From CAXBBB01 sp963815505 (GTDB lineage Bacteria > Bacteroidota > Rhodothermia > Rhodothermales > BA12): a stretch of DNA of 64,000 bases. A program made the position numbers and the translations under genes. The stretch covers positions 1 through 64,000 of the forward strand of contig CAWFGU010000027.1 of NCBI GenBank assembly GCA_963815505.1, given 5' to 3'. Of the stretch, positions 33,597 through 42,892 are shown in pieces; the first letter of the stretch is position 1, and each line of letters opens with the position of its first letter. The notes under the pieces are model-generated. The model did no database searches. It was not told the origin of the DNA and saw only the letters and a program-made list of their open reading frames with translations.

Positions 33597-36385
33597 ATGG
33601 CACAAAGCAAGCAAGACACCCCGAAGCGCCTCTACCTTTTAGACGCGATGGCGCTGGCCTACCGCTCGCACTTCGTCTTCATCGCGCGCCCGCTCATCAA
33701 CAGCCGGGGCGAAAACACGTCGGCCACGTACGGCTTCGCCGCAGCGATCTTGAAGCTGATCGAAGACCACGACATCGAACACCTGGCCGTCGTCTTCGAC
33801 GCGCCGGGAGAGAGCGGGACGTACCGCGACGAACTCTATCCCGAGTACAAGGCGAACCGCGAGAAAATGCCCGACGAACTCATGGCCAACCTGCCGTGGA
33901 TCGAAGAACTCGTCGAGGCGATGGACCTGCCCGTCATCAAGGCGTCGGGCGTCGAGGCGGACGACGTGATCGGCACGCTCGCGGTCAAGGGCGAGGAGCA
34001 GGGCGCCGAGGTGGTGATCGTGTCGGCGGATAAGGACTTCAGGCAACTGCTGACGCCCAAGATTTCGATCTTTAGACCGGCGCACCGGGGCGAGTCGTTC
34101 GACACGATGACGGACGACGGCTTCCGCGAGACGTATGGCCTCGAGCCGATCCAGTTCATCGACATGCTCGCGCTCATGGGCGACGCGTCGGACAACGTGC
34201 CGGGCGTGCCGGGCATCGGCGAGAAGACGGCGATGAAACTGCTCGCCGAGTACGGATCGGTCGAAAACCTGATCGAACATGCTGGCGACCTCAAAGGCAA
34301 GCGCGCGCGCGAGGGGATGCAGAACCACGCCGCCGACGCGCTGATGAGCAAGAAGCTCGTCACCATCATGACCGATCTCGATACCGAACATCGACTGGGA
34401 CGGCTTCAAAATCGGGACCGGCGACGATGAGGCGCTGCGCGAGATCTTCGACCGCCTCGAGTTCAAAACGCTCTACGAACGCGCGGTCCTGGGCAAGAAG
34501 ACGCGATCCGAACCCGACCTGTTTTCGACAGCCGATCCGTCGACGGCGTTCGACTTCGGTCCGTACGAACCCGTCAACCGTATGGACGAGGACGCGACGG
34601 ACTACTCTACGATCACGCGCAAGGAAGACCTGCCCGAGCTCGCCCAAACGCTCAAATCGCAGGAGCGCTTCGCCCTCGACACCGAGACCACGTCGACCGA
34701 TGCGATGATGGCGTCGCTCGTCGGCATGACGTTTAGTTGGAAGGAGAAGCAGGCCGTCTACGTCCCGACGCCTCTGCCGGACGGTACGCAGACCGAGGAG
34801 ATTCTTAAAGGCGCTGGCTCCGGCATTCGGGTGTGCCGCCCTCAAAGTGGGGCAGAACCTCAAATACGACCTGACCGTCCTGGGCCGCCACGGTGCCGAC
34901 GTGAACGGGCCGATCTTCGACACGCTCGTCGCCCACTACCTGCACGCGCCCGAAGAAGAGCACAACCTGGACGCCATCGCGCGCACGTTCCTGTCGTACC
35001 GCATGGTGCCGATTACCGATCTGATCGGTAAGAAGGGCAAGGATCAGAAGACGATGCGCGACATGCCCATCGAGGAAGTCGCCCCCTACGCCTGCGAAGA
35101 CGCCGACATTACGCTCCGGTTGTATCCGCTATTGCAGGAGAAGCTCGAAGAAGAGACGCTGGTCGAGATCGCGCGCGACATCGAGTTTCCGCTCGTGCCC
35201 GTGTTGACGGCGATGGAGCGCGAGGGCATCTCCATCGACGCCAAGCGGCTCGCCAAGATCTCGCAGCAACTGGGAGAGCAACTCGCCGAGTTAGAGACGA
35301 AGATTTATGAGGCAGCAGGGGAGAGCTTTACGATTGGGTCGCCCGCGCAACTGGGCGTCATCCTGTTCGAGAAGCTCGAACTGCGCGTCGTGTCCAAGAC
35401 GAGCACGGGCAAGCCGTCGACCAAGGAAAGCGTGCTCCACGAACTCGCCACCGAGCACCCACTGCCGGGCATGATCCTCGACTGGCGCAAACTGAGCAAG
35501 CTCAAATCGACCTACGTCGACAACCTCGCCGACCTGCGCCACCCCGAAGACAACCGCGTCCACACGTCGTTCAACCAGACCGTCACGTCGACGGGTCGCC
35601 TGTCGTCGTCCGGCCCCAACCTGCAAAACATTCCCGTCCGAACCGAGCAGGGGAGGGAGATCCGCAAAGCCTTCGTCCCCCGCGAGGGCTGGACGCTGAT
35701 GGCCGCCGACTACGTCCAGATCGAACTGCGCATCCTCGCCCACCTCTCGGGCGATCCGGCGTTGGTCGAAGCGTTCGTGACCGATCAGGACATCCACACG
35801 GCAGCGGCGTCGCTCGTCTACGGCGTCCCGCTCGGCGAAGTCACGCGCGATCAGCGGCGCAAGGCCAAAGAGGTCAACTACGGCATCCCGTACGGCGTGT
35901 CCGGCTGGGGACTGGCGCAGCGCCTGCGCGGCTCGATCCAGGAGGCGCAAGAACTGATCGACCAGTACACGCGCTCGTATCCCGGCGTGATGCGCTTCCT
36001 CAACACGCTCGTCGAGAAGGCCCGCGCGACGGGCTACGCCGAAACGATGCTGGGCCGCCGCCGCTACATCCCGACGATCAACGCCCGCAACCGCAACGAG
36101 CGCAACTTCGCCGAACGCGTCGCCGTCAACATGCCGATCCAGGGCACCCAGGCCGACATGATCAAGCGCGCGATGGTCGCCATCCACGACCGACTCGAAG
36201 AGAGCGACCTGGAAGCCAAGCTGCTGCTCCAGGTCCACGACGAACTCGTCCTCGAATGCCCACCATCCGAAGCCGACGCCCTCGCCCAGATCGTGCGCGA
36301 AGAGATGGTCGCCGCCCTGCCGCTGGGAGATGTGCCGGTGACCGTCGACGTGAACACGGGACCGACGTGGCTGGACGCGCACTGA
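33597..36385 (+). CDS. polA: DNA polymerase I (two frameshifts as read)
   Basis: This is replication/repair DNA polymerase with three domains. The 5'-3' exonuclease shows LYLLDAMALAYRSHF, VEADDVIGTLA, VIVSADKDFRQLL and SDNVPGVPGIGEKTA. The 3'-5' exonuclease-like domain has FALDTETTSTDAMMASLVGM. The polymerase domain has motif A MAADYVQIELRILAHLSGD, motif B RRKAKEVNYGIPYGVSGWGL and motif C LLLQVHDELVLE. Extra bases near 34387 and 34809 split it into three frames. The O-helix has Tyr at the position of E. coli Phe762. The last 231 bp are duplicated at 36841-37071. It is normally a core gene, so the frameshifts are probably errors. Confidence 0.95.
36155..36385. repeat. polA 3' end, copy 1 of a 231-bp duplication
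   Basis: It runs from GACATGATCAAGCG to the polA stop codon. Copy 2 at 36841-37071 differs at about nine bases, nearly all silent third positions, with a single amino-acid change (Ile to Thr in MVAIHDRLE). Confidence 0.9.
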
Positions 36386-36392
36386 CGATGAG

Positions 36393-36632
36393 ATGAAGCA
36401 AACCGAATACTTCAAGCGCCGCGTGCTGGGCGAGCGTCCGTATCTCCTCCTCGCGTGGTGCGAAGACACGGTACGCAACACGGATGCCGTGCAGGTGCAG
36501 GCCGACGGGCGCGTCCGGCACTGGAAATACATTGAGGAGTTGGGCAAGTACCTGCGCGTGATCACGCTCGAAGACCGCGAGACGCTGCACAACGCCTTCC
36601 CCGACCGATCCTTCGACCCCGACTCGCTATGA
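36393..36632 (+). CDS. Hypothetical protein paired with DUF2283
   Basis: This 79-residue protein contains RPYLLLAWCEDTVRNTDAVQVQADGRVRHWKYIEELGKYLRVITLEDRETLHNAFPDRSF in sequence order across its length. A DUF4258-like or toxin-like small protein followed directly by DUF2283 is a recurrent gene pair suspected to be a toxin-antitoxin-like module. Here they overlap by 4 nt (ATGA). The family assignment is tentative and the function unknown. Confidence 0.65.
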   Translation: MKQTEYFKRRVLGERPYLLLAWCEDTVRNTDAVQVQADGRVRHWKYIEELGKYLRVITLEDRETLHNAFPDRSFDPDSL

Positions 36633-36847
36633 CGTTCGAATATTACCCAGAGACCGACACACTCTACATCGCCCTACGTCCCGGTCCGGGAGCCGACGCC
36701 GAAGAGGTCGCCCCCGATGTGGTGTTCGACTACGACGAGGGCGGAAACGTGATCGGTATGACGCTCGAACACGCAAGCGAGCGGGCCGACCTCTCCTCAT
36801 TTTCAGTCAAAGCGCTGCCTGCTCTCGTAGCCGCAACAGCGACATGA
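36629..36847 (+). CDS. DUF2283-domain protein
   Basis: The 72-residue protein has the DUF2283 pattern FEYYPETDTLYIALRPG, VFDYDEGGNVIGMTLEHASERADL. These small proteins commonly accompany a short upstream gene, as here. Its last residues and stop codon fall at the first bases of polA copy 2 (36841), so its natural C-terminus could be fused or trimmed at the duplication border. Confidence 0.8.
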   Translation: MTFEYYPETDTLYIALRPGPGADAEEVAPDVVFDYDEGGNVIGMTLEHASERADLSSFSVKALPALVAATAT

Positions 36848-37071
36848 TCAAGCGCGCGATGGTCGCCACCCACGACCGTCTCGAAGAGAGCGACCTGGAA
36901 GCCAAGCTGCTGCTCCAAGTCCACGACGAACTCGTCCTCGAATGCCCACCATCCGAAGCCGACGCCCTCGCCCAGATCGTGCGCGAAGAGATGGTCGCCG
37001 CGCTGCCGCTGGGAGACGTGCCCGTCACCGTCGACGTGAACACAGGGCCGACGTGGCTGGACGCGCACTGA
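36841..37071 (+). pseudogene. Duplicated polA 3'-terminal fragment
   Basis: It encodes the last 75 residues of Pol I (MIKRAMVATHDRLEESDL to GPTWLDAH), including motif C VHDELVLE, with no rest of the gene. About nine differences from copy 1 are nearly all synonymous, so the two copies diverged in different genomes or under selection before being brought together. It is followed 4 bp later by MKLTYYPE, which looks like the first residues of another DUF2283 protein, cut short. Confidence 0.88.
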
Positions 37072-37186
37072 TGCATGAAGCTGACCTACTATCCTGAACC
37101 GGCACGCTTTGCATCGTTTTTCGCGTCCATTGTGTGGCTACATCTGACCGGGAGCCAATCTGAACGTGGTGTCGTTGTGTGGCACT

Positions 37187-37456
37187 ATGAGCCTGAGCAG
37201 CAAGCACCGCAAAACTCTGCGCGCCGTCTTCGACGAACCTGCGCGCTCGAATGTGCCGTGGGCGGACATCGAAAAACTGCTCAATGCTCTTGGAGCCGAA
37301 CTTTCCGAGGGAAGCGGCTCGCGCGTTCGCATCTCACTCGGCGGTGTCCGCGCTGTCTTCCACCGACCGCACCCGCAGCGCGAGACAGACAAAGGCGCGC
37401 TCCGTTCGATGCGGCGCTTTCTAGACCAAGCCGGGATTGCACCTGAATCAACCTGA
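37187..37456 (+). CDS. hicA: HicA-family toxin
   Basis: The 89-residue protein matches the HicA subfamily LSSKHRKTLRAVFDEPARSNVPWADIEKLLNALGAEL, then GSGSRVRISLGGVRAVFHRPHPQRETDKGALRSMRRFLDQAGI. HicA toxins bind and cleave mRNA; the HRPHP segment holds the conserved His residues. ATG 37187 fits the family. HicB follows 7 bp later, giving a complete type II toxin-antitoxin module. Confidence 0.9.
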   Translation: MSLSSKHRKTLRAVFDEPARSNVPWADIEKLLNALGAELSEGSGSRVRISLGGVRAVFHRPHPQRETDKGALRSMRRFLDQAGIAPEST

Positions 37457-37463
37457 CGAGACT

Positions 37464-37784
37464 ATGCTGACACACAAAGGCTATACGGGGCACGTCGAAT
37501 TCGATGACGAAGCCAGTCTGTTCCACGGAGAGGTGCTCGACACCCGTGACGTGATTACGTTTCAGGGGCGCAGCGTCGACGAGATCGAGCAGTCTTTCCG
37601 CGAGTCAGTCGATGACTACCTCGCCTTCTGTGCGGAACGAGGAGAGGAGCCGGACAAACCGTTCTCTGGTCGCCTCATGCTTCGCTTGCCCAAAGAGATG
37701 CATCGCGACGTGTTTGTGAGCGCTCGGCGCTCAGGTAAGAGCCTTAATCAGTTCCTCGTCGATCGTCTACGCAGCGCCACATAA
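37464..37784 (+). CDS. hicB: HicB-family antitoxin
   Basis: The 106-residue protein has the HicB fold YTGHVEFDDEASLFHGEVLDTRDVITFQGRSVDEIEQSFRESVDDYLAFC. A ribbon-helix-helix-like C-terminal DNA-binding part follows (GRLMLRLPKEMHRDVFVSARRSGKSLNQFLVDRL). It should neutralise HicA and repress the operon. ATG 37464 is preferred over an upstream in-frame codon that would overlap hicA. Confidence 0.9.
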   Translation: MLTHKGYTGHVEFDDEASLFHGEVLDTRDVITFQGRSVDEIEQSFRESVDDYLAFCAERGEEPDKPFSGRLMLRLPKEMHRDVFVSARRSGKSLNQFLVDRLRSAT

Positions 37785-37805
37785 CCGCCACCGACGCGGC
37801 GCGCG

Positions 37806-38063
37806 CGGCTGGCGGATCTGGCCCCGTACCGCGTGACCGAGGCCGAGTTGGACGCGCTGGACGCCGAAGCGGGCGCTATCGTCGGGCGCAAGGAACGGCA
37901 GCAAGGCGGCAAAGACGCACGGACGGTCGCGACCGCCGAATTGAAGACATTGTTCGCCCGCGTCTACCCGCTGCGCGAGATCCTGAACGATCTGGTCGAC
38001 GGGCTGGTCGAGGACGAGGCGTTTCGGATGGGCTACGAGCAGGCGCGCAAGGTCCGGGATTAG
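37806..38063 (+). pseudogene. C-terminal remnant of a larger hypothetical gene
   Basis: The frame reads RLADLAPYRVTEAELDALDAEA, then DARTVATAELKTLFARVYPLREILNDLVDGLVEDEAFRMGYEQARKVRD. It resembles the C-terminal half of small conserved proteins with the pattern YxVTxxxLdaLeaea...LFarv..LL.d.lD.Lv. A normal start and N-terminal half are missing; only a GTG at 37833 is available. It is probably debris of the island. Confidence 0.5.
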
Positions 38064-38153
38064 ACTGCCGATTGCTTGGCACCGAAGAGGGCGCTACTAT
38101 GGAGCGACACGCCTCACCATAGCTCTGCGCGCAGAGTCTTCCTACCAAGATCT

Positions 38154-40015
38154 ATGCGCCCCTTCTTACTGTTGCTCTGTCTCTTGTCACTGGTACCCGT
38201 CGTGACGGCCCAGGACGAGCCCTTGCGCGAACTGCGCGCGGTCAAGCTCACCAACGTGGCGAGCGACGTGCTCTTCTCGGACGCCGCGATCGCCGAGGCG
38301 ATGGACGACATGGCTGCGTTGGGCATCAACGCGGTCCTGCCTGTCGTCTGGAACAGCAGCGGAGCCGATGGGACGCACACGCTCTATCCGAGCTTGGTCA
38401 TGGACACCACGTTCGGTCGTCCCATCCACCCGCGTTTTGTCGGGCGCGATATGCTGCGGCGCGTCGTCATCGAAGCGCACCGCAACGGAATGGAAGTGCT
38501 GCCGTGGTTCGAGATGGGGTTTTCGCCGTCGTTCAGTCAGGACGGAGGCTATATGCTCGCGCAGAAGCCTGAGTGGGCGGCCTTGGGCGTCGACGGCGAG
38601 CCGGTCGTCGAGAATGGGTTCGACTGGATGAGCGCGACGCATCCCGACGTGCAGGCGTTCATCCACGATCTCACGCTCGAAGTCGCGCAGAACTACGACG
38701 TCGACGGCGTCGAGTACTCGGACCGCATCCCCGCGATGCCCGTCCGCGCGGGATACGACGCGGCGACGGTCGCGCTGTACCGGCAGGAGCACGGCGGGGC
38801 CGATCCGCCGACCAATCACACCGACGCCGCCTGGATGCGCTGGCGGGCCGACCGGCTCAACGGGTTCTTTCGGGACGTTCGCGAGGCGGTTAAGGCCGAA
38901 GGGGCGGACCTGACGGTCGCCGCCAGTCCGAGCCTCTATCCGTGGGCGTACCAAAACTACCTGCAAGACTCGAAGACGTGGATGGAGGAGGGCATCTCCG
39001 ATCACGTCATCCCCCAGGTCTATCGCCGGACATTGGGCGAGTACACGTTCGAACTCGACAAATCGCTGCGCAACTATCCGGGCATGGCCGACCGCTACTT
39101 CTCGGGCATGTTGGTCCGGCTGGGCAGCTACCTGATCGCGGACGACTACCTGCGCGACGCCATCGCCGCCAACCGGCGCGCGGCGTCAACGGCGAGGTGT
39201 TTTTCTTCTACGAGGGACTGCGCGCCGAGGGCGGACGGATCGCCGATGTGCTGCGTCCGATCTACGCCCAAGCCTGCACTGGTGCCGGGACGAGAGGGCG
39301 TCTGGCGTCCACCAGCGACGATGAGCGCGAGACGAAGACGCCGCCGCATCGGGCAGACTGGACGGCGACGAGCGGCGGCTTTCAAGACGGAGGGCAGCGT
39401 CAGAGCACCAGTGCCGACGCCGCGCTCACCTACACGTTCGACGTGCCGCAGTCCGCGTGGTACGGCGTCTACGCCCACGGCACGCCCAGCGCCGACGCAA
39501 CATCCGCCGCCCGCTACACCGTCACGGTCGCGATGGCGAGGAGATCGTCATGCGCGACCAAACCGACACCGAGTTCGCCGGCTGGCACTTGGTGGCGACG
39601 TGTCTACCTGGAAGCAGGCCAACGCGACGCCCTCCGCCTCGACCGCGCCACATCCGACGCCGCACCGCTGACAGCCGACGACGCGATGCTGCTCATCGAC
39701 CGGAAGCGCTCGCCCAGCGTCGTCTTTCTGCCGAACGCCGATCCTGCTTCTGCACCCCTCGTCGCCGCGCAGTCACTTCACGCCTACCCCAATCCGTTTG
39801 GGGGCACGACGACGATCCGCTCTGACACTCCTTTTCCGCTTGGCTCCCAACTCGCCGTCTTCGACGTGCTGGGGCGGCAGGTGTTGACTCAGAACCTTGA
39901 TGCAGGCGCTCGCGAACTCCAACTCGACCTGGGCGCATTTCCGGCAGGCTCTTATCTGGCGCGCATCACGAGCGGCGCGCGCACGGCGAGCACACGGCTC
40001 GTAGTGACGCGGTAG
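38154..40015 (+). CDS. GHL10/DUF187-like glycosidase with T9SS sorting domain (frameshifted as read)
   Basis: This secreted protein is about 620 residues when joined, with signal peptide FLLLLCLLSLVPVVTA. The TIM-barrel family-10-like domain shows LRAVKLTNVASDVLF, NAVLPVVWNSSGADGTHTLYPS, MEVLPWFEMGFS and VDGVEYSDRIPAMP. A carbohydrate/golvesin-like domain with DALTYTFDVPQSAWYGVYAHG follows, and the C-terminus is a type IX sorting domain (LHAYPNPFGGTTTIRS; LAVFDVLGRQVL; AGSYLARITSGARTASTRLVV). Shifts lie near 39180, 39535 and 39600. It probably degrades glycans at the cell surface. Confidence 0.82.
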
Positions 40016-40136
40016 CTGTGGGTGAAACCCGTCGGCGCGTCCGTGCGGGTTTGCCTGGCTCGGCTGCGCAGCCTACTATACGCGACCCACACGTCCTCTC
40101 GGCTCAGCACTCGGAGCCTACTTGCCAAGCTCTCGC

Positions 40137-41249
40137 ATGCGCCTCTCGTTACTCCTGCTGTGCTTTCTGTCGCTCGCACCCGTCGCGGCGGCTCAGGATT
40201 CGCTCCTGCTCGTCATCCGCGTCGACGACATCCTGTCGCGCTCGTCGATTTCGTCGCGTAGTCTGGTGCCGTTCGAGCAGACCGTAGAGCAGCGTGGGGG
40301 CAAAGTGACGTGGGCGGTGATTCCTGGTCGGTTGACCGAGTCGCAGAACCGCGACGGTGTGCTGGCTGCCGAGTTGCGCAAGACGGTCGAGCGGGGGCAC
40401 GAGGTGTCGCTGCACGGCCTGACGCACATCTGCCAGCGGTGCGGGCTGTCGAGCCACGAGATGTGGTGCGATACCTACAAATCAGCGTTTACGCGCGAGC
40501 AGCAAACCAAACTGCTCGACGACGGACTGGCGATTCTCGACGACAAAGTCGGCGTGCGACCCACATCGTTCGTTCCGCCTGGCTACTTCGCTGACACCAC
40601 GACGTACTCGCTGCTGGGCGAAAAGGGCATGTCGTGGATCTCGACGGCTGGTGGCGACGGGGCCGATTTGCATCCGTCGGTCTTCAACCTGGTCCGATCT
40701 GAAGACTTCAACTGGGCCATCACGAGAGACGTTTACGAGGAGCGGCTGACAGACGTACTCGCTGACGCGCGCAAGTTGGGTCGCGAGCAGGGGTACTACG
40801 TGTTCGTGCTCCACGACCCGTTCACGCGCCCCGGTTACGCCGACGGCCTGACGATGCAGTGGACCGGCGAGGTGCTGGACTCGCTCAACGTGGAGTACGG
40901 CGACCGCATCCGCTACCGCACGCTGAGCCAGGCCGCCGCCTCGCTCTCCTCGCGGACAACCCGCACAGGATCGGAAGCGTCGACCACTCGCTTGGCTCTC
41001 TACCCGAACGGTCCCAATCCATTCGCCGAGTCGACCACTTTCCATTTCGAGCTCGCCACTGCCGCCGCCGTGACGCTCACCGTCTATGATCTGCTCGGGC
41101 GCGAAATAGCGACCGTGTGGGACGGGTACCGCGACTCGGGCGCCCACGCCATCCCGTGGACAGCGCGCGATCTCCCCGGCGGAGTCTACCTCTACCGCCT
41201 CCGCACCGCCGACACCACGCTCGGCTCCTCAATGGTGCTGCTCAGATAA
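40137..41249 (+). CDS. DUF2334 polysaccharide-deacetylase-like protein with T9SS sorting domain
   Basis: The 370-residue protein has a signal peptide (LSLLLLCFLSLAPVAAAQ). The NodB-like fold shows LLVIRVDDILSRSS (Asp pair), GHEVSLHGLTHICQRCG (metal His) and RPTSFVPPGYFADTTTYSLL. The C-terminal type IX sorting domain is LALYPNGPNPFAESTTFHF, VYDLLGREIATVWDG and PGGVYLYRLRTADTTLGSSMVLL. ATG 40137 starts the signal peptide. It is adjacent to, and has a similar signal peptide to, the preceding glycosidase, so both are probably exported for polysaccharide processing. Confidence 0.86.
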   Translation: MRLSLLLLCFLSLAPVAAAQDSLLLVIRVDDILSRSSISSRSLVPFEQTVEQRGGKVTWAVIPGRLTESQNRDGVLAAELRKTVERGHEVSLHGLTHICQRCGLSSHEMWCDTYKSAFTREQQTKLLDDGLAILDDKVGVRPTSFVPPGYFADTTTYSLLGEKGMSWISTAGGDGADLHPSVFNLVRSEDFNWAITRDVYEERLTDVLADARKLGREQGYYVFVLHDPFTRPGYADGLTMQWTGEVLDSLNVEYGDRIRYRTLSQAAASLSSRTTRTGSEASTTRLALYPNGPNPFAESTTFHFELATAAAVTLTVYDLLGREIATVWDGYRDSGAHAIPWTARDLPGGVYLYRLRTADTTLGSSMVLLR

Positions 41250-41391
41250 GGTGTGTTCGTCGCTCCCGTTTTGCGGGCGGGATTGTACCTAAGGAGCAAT
41301 CTGCTACGTAATTTCTTTCGATACTTGTTGGCGAATGTCCGAACCGCCAGATCGGAGTGTATATTCTGACTTCACCAACGATCTGATAAAG

Positions 41392-41598
41392 ATGACGAAA
41401 GGAACGGTTAAGTGGTTCAACGCTGACAAAGGCTTCGGCTTCATTGCACCGGAAGACGGTAGCAAGGACTTGTTTGTCCACCACTCCGAAATTCAGGCAG
41501 GCGGACGCTACGCCACTCTCGACGAAGGCCAAGCGGTCGAGTTCGAAGTCGGCGAAGGCAAAAAAGGCCCCTGCGCGAACAACGTCACCGCTATTTAA
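41392..41598 (+). CDS. cspA: Cold-shock protein (CspA family)
   Basis: The 68-residue OB-fold RNA chaperone has RNP1 KGFGFIAPEDG and RNP2 DLFVHHSEIQ: TKGTVKWFNADKGFGFI, LDEGQAVEFEVGEGKKGPCANNV. ATG 41392 is the family start; upstream in-frame codons would add a non-family extension. A 140-bp leader (41250-41391) could hold a cold-responsive structure, which I cannot fold here. A strong terminator follows. Confidence 0.96.
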   Translation: MTKGTVKWFNADKGFGFIAPEDGSKDLFVHHSEIQAGGRYATLDEGQAVEFEVGEGKKGPCANNVTAI

Positions 41599-41620
41599 GC
41601 GCTAGTACGTATTACCCTGA

Positions 41621-41657
41621 GCAGCCGGACGCAGCGATGCGTCCGGCTGCTTTCGTT
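41621..41657 (+). terminator. cspA terminator
   Basis: A perfect 13-bp stem, GCAGCCGGACGCA/TGCGTCCGGCTGC (41621-41633 and 41638-41650), is followed by tttcgttt. Confidence 0.9.
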
Positions 41658-41793
41658 TGGACGAGGTACACGTGCGCGGGTACTGTAACTCTGGCGTCTG
41701 CGCATCGTACCTACTGGGGTTCCTCGCCGTGCCCGAGGTCTGACGTTCGCGCTACTGCGGTCCCAAGGTGCGTCCAATCAGGTCCCTTCCGAC

Positions 41794-42501
41794 ATGCACG
41801 AATCAGACGCGAGCACACTGCGCGACAGAACGACGGGGCGTATCGTCGGCGTCCTCTTTCTGATCATCTTCGTGGCGGGTGTGACGATCTACCAAGTGGT
41901 GCGCGGGCCTGCCGTGTTCGCCGACGATTTTCTCACAGGCGTCGCTGCTCATCGGAGCGGCATAATCGGCTCGGTTTTGCTCGCGTTTCTGAGTGCGTCG
42001 CTGACGATTATCGTGTCTATCCTGCTGCTGCCGGTTTTCCGGCGGAGCAGTCCGTTTCTGGCTTACCTATACGTCGCGTTCTGCGTCGTCAACTTCGTTG
42101 CCATGGCGATAGAGAATCAGGCCGCGCTGGTACTGCTCGAGGCGGGCGTGGCATACGTGGCGATGGGTGTGTCGCCGGTGACAGAGAGTGTAGGAGCGGT
42201 TGCGCACGGTGCGTATCGCCTGGCACATTTGTTCTACCTCCTGCTGTCGTGTCTTCCCGTTTTCGTGCTATACGCTGCGCTTTACCGGTCACGGCTCGTG
42301 CCGAGAGCATTTGGGCTGTTCGGCATGTGTGCAGCTATCGTCATGGCGGCAGACACCGTCGCGGTGCTTCTGGGTGACAGCCTGAGCGATCATGCGCTCA
42401 TTCCTATCGCTCTGGTTCAACTAACTCTCCCGCTGTGGCTTATCGTGAGAGGACTCCGTTCGACTTCAGCGCATTCGTCACCCATCCCCATCGTAGCATG
42501 A
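41794..42501 (+). CDS. DUF4386-family membrane protein
   Basis: This 235-residue protein has six predicted membrane segments, starting with TTGRIVGVLFLIIFVAGVTIYQVVRG and ending LIPIALVQLTLPLWLIVRGL. The arrangement (GRIxGxLFLIxxxA at the start, AYRLAHLFYLLLSCLPVFVLYAALYRSRLVPRAFG centrally) fits DUF4386. The function is unknown. Its stop overlaps the start of the YbjQ-like gene by 4 nt. Confidence 0.82.
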   Translation: MHESDASTLRDRTTGRIVGVLFLIIFVAGVTIYQVVRGPAVFADDFLTGVAAHRSGIIGSVLLAFLSASLTIIVSILLLPVFRRSSPFLAYLYVAFCVVNFVAMAIENQAALVLLEAGVAYVAMGVSPVTESVGAVAHGAYRLAHLFYLLLSCLPVFVLYAALYRSRLVPRAFGLFGMCAAIVMAADTVAVLLGDSLSDHALIPIALVQLTLPLWLIVRGLRSTSAHSSPIPIVA

Positions 42502-42821
42502 TCATCGTCACCACGTCCACTATCGCCGGAAAGCGCATCGTCCTCACCCATGGGTTGGTGAGGGGAAACGCGGTTCGGGCGCGGCACATCGGGAGCGACA
42601 TCGGTGCGGCGTTCAAGAACATCGTCGGCGGCGAGATCGGGGCGTACGCGACGCTGCTCCAGGACAGCCGCGAAGTCGCCCTGGAACGCATGATGGACGA
42701 CGCGACTACGCTCGGAGCCAACGCGATCGTGTCGGTGCGCATCACGACATCGAGTGTCATGGCTGGCGCTGCGGAGATTCTGGCCTATGGAACGGCAGTG
42801 ACGGTAGAGAACGAGGGGTGA
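42498..42821 (+). CDS. YbjQ-family (UPF0145) protein
   Basis: The 107-residue protein has IIVTTSTIAGKRIVLTHGLVRGNAVRARHIGSDIGAAFKNIVGGEIGAYATLL, then MMDDATTLGANAIVSVRITTSSVMAGAAEILAYGTAV, the pentameric heavy-metal-binding-like fold of YbjQ. The role is unknown. It is coupled to the DUF4386 gene by ATGA. Confidence 0.93.
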   Translation: MIIVTTSTIAGKRIVLTHGLVRGNAVRARHIGSDIGAAFKNIVGGEIGAYATLLQDSREVALERMMDDATTLGANAIVSVRITTSSVMAGAAEILAYGTAVTVENEG

Positions 42822-42892
42822 GGGCAGCGCGCGGCTTGTGTCGGGCCCGAGTCGAAGGTAATTTGGCGATCCCTCCGCTCCTGGCCCCCAGT

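Noticed and set aside
34380..34850. Programmed frameshifting in polA
   Set aside because: Neither site has a slippery heptamer or obvious stimulatory structure, both are simple extra bases, and many unrelated genes show the same lesion.
41250..41391. Riboswitch or cold box in the cspA leader
   Set aside because: The leader is long enough, but no recognisable conserved box was visible; folding and comparison would be required.
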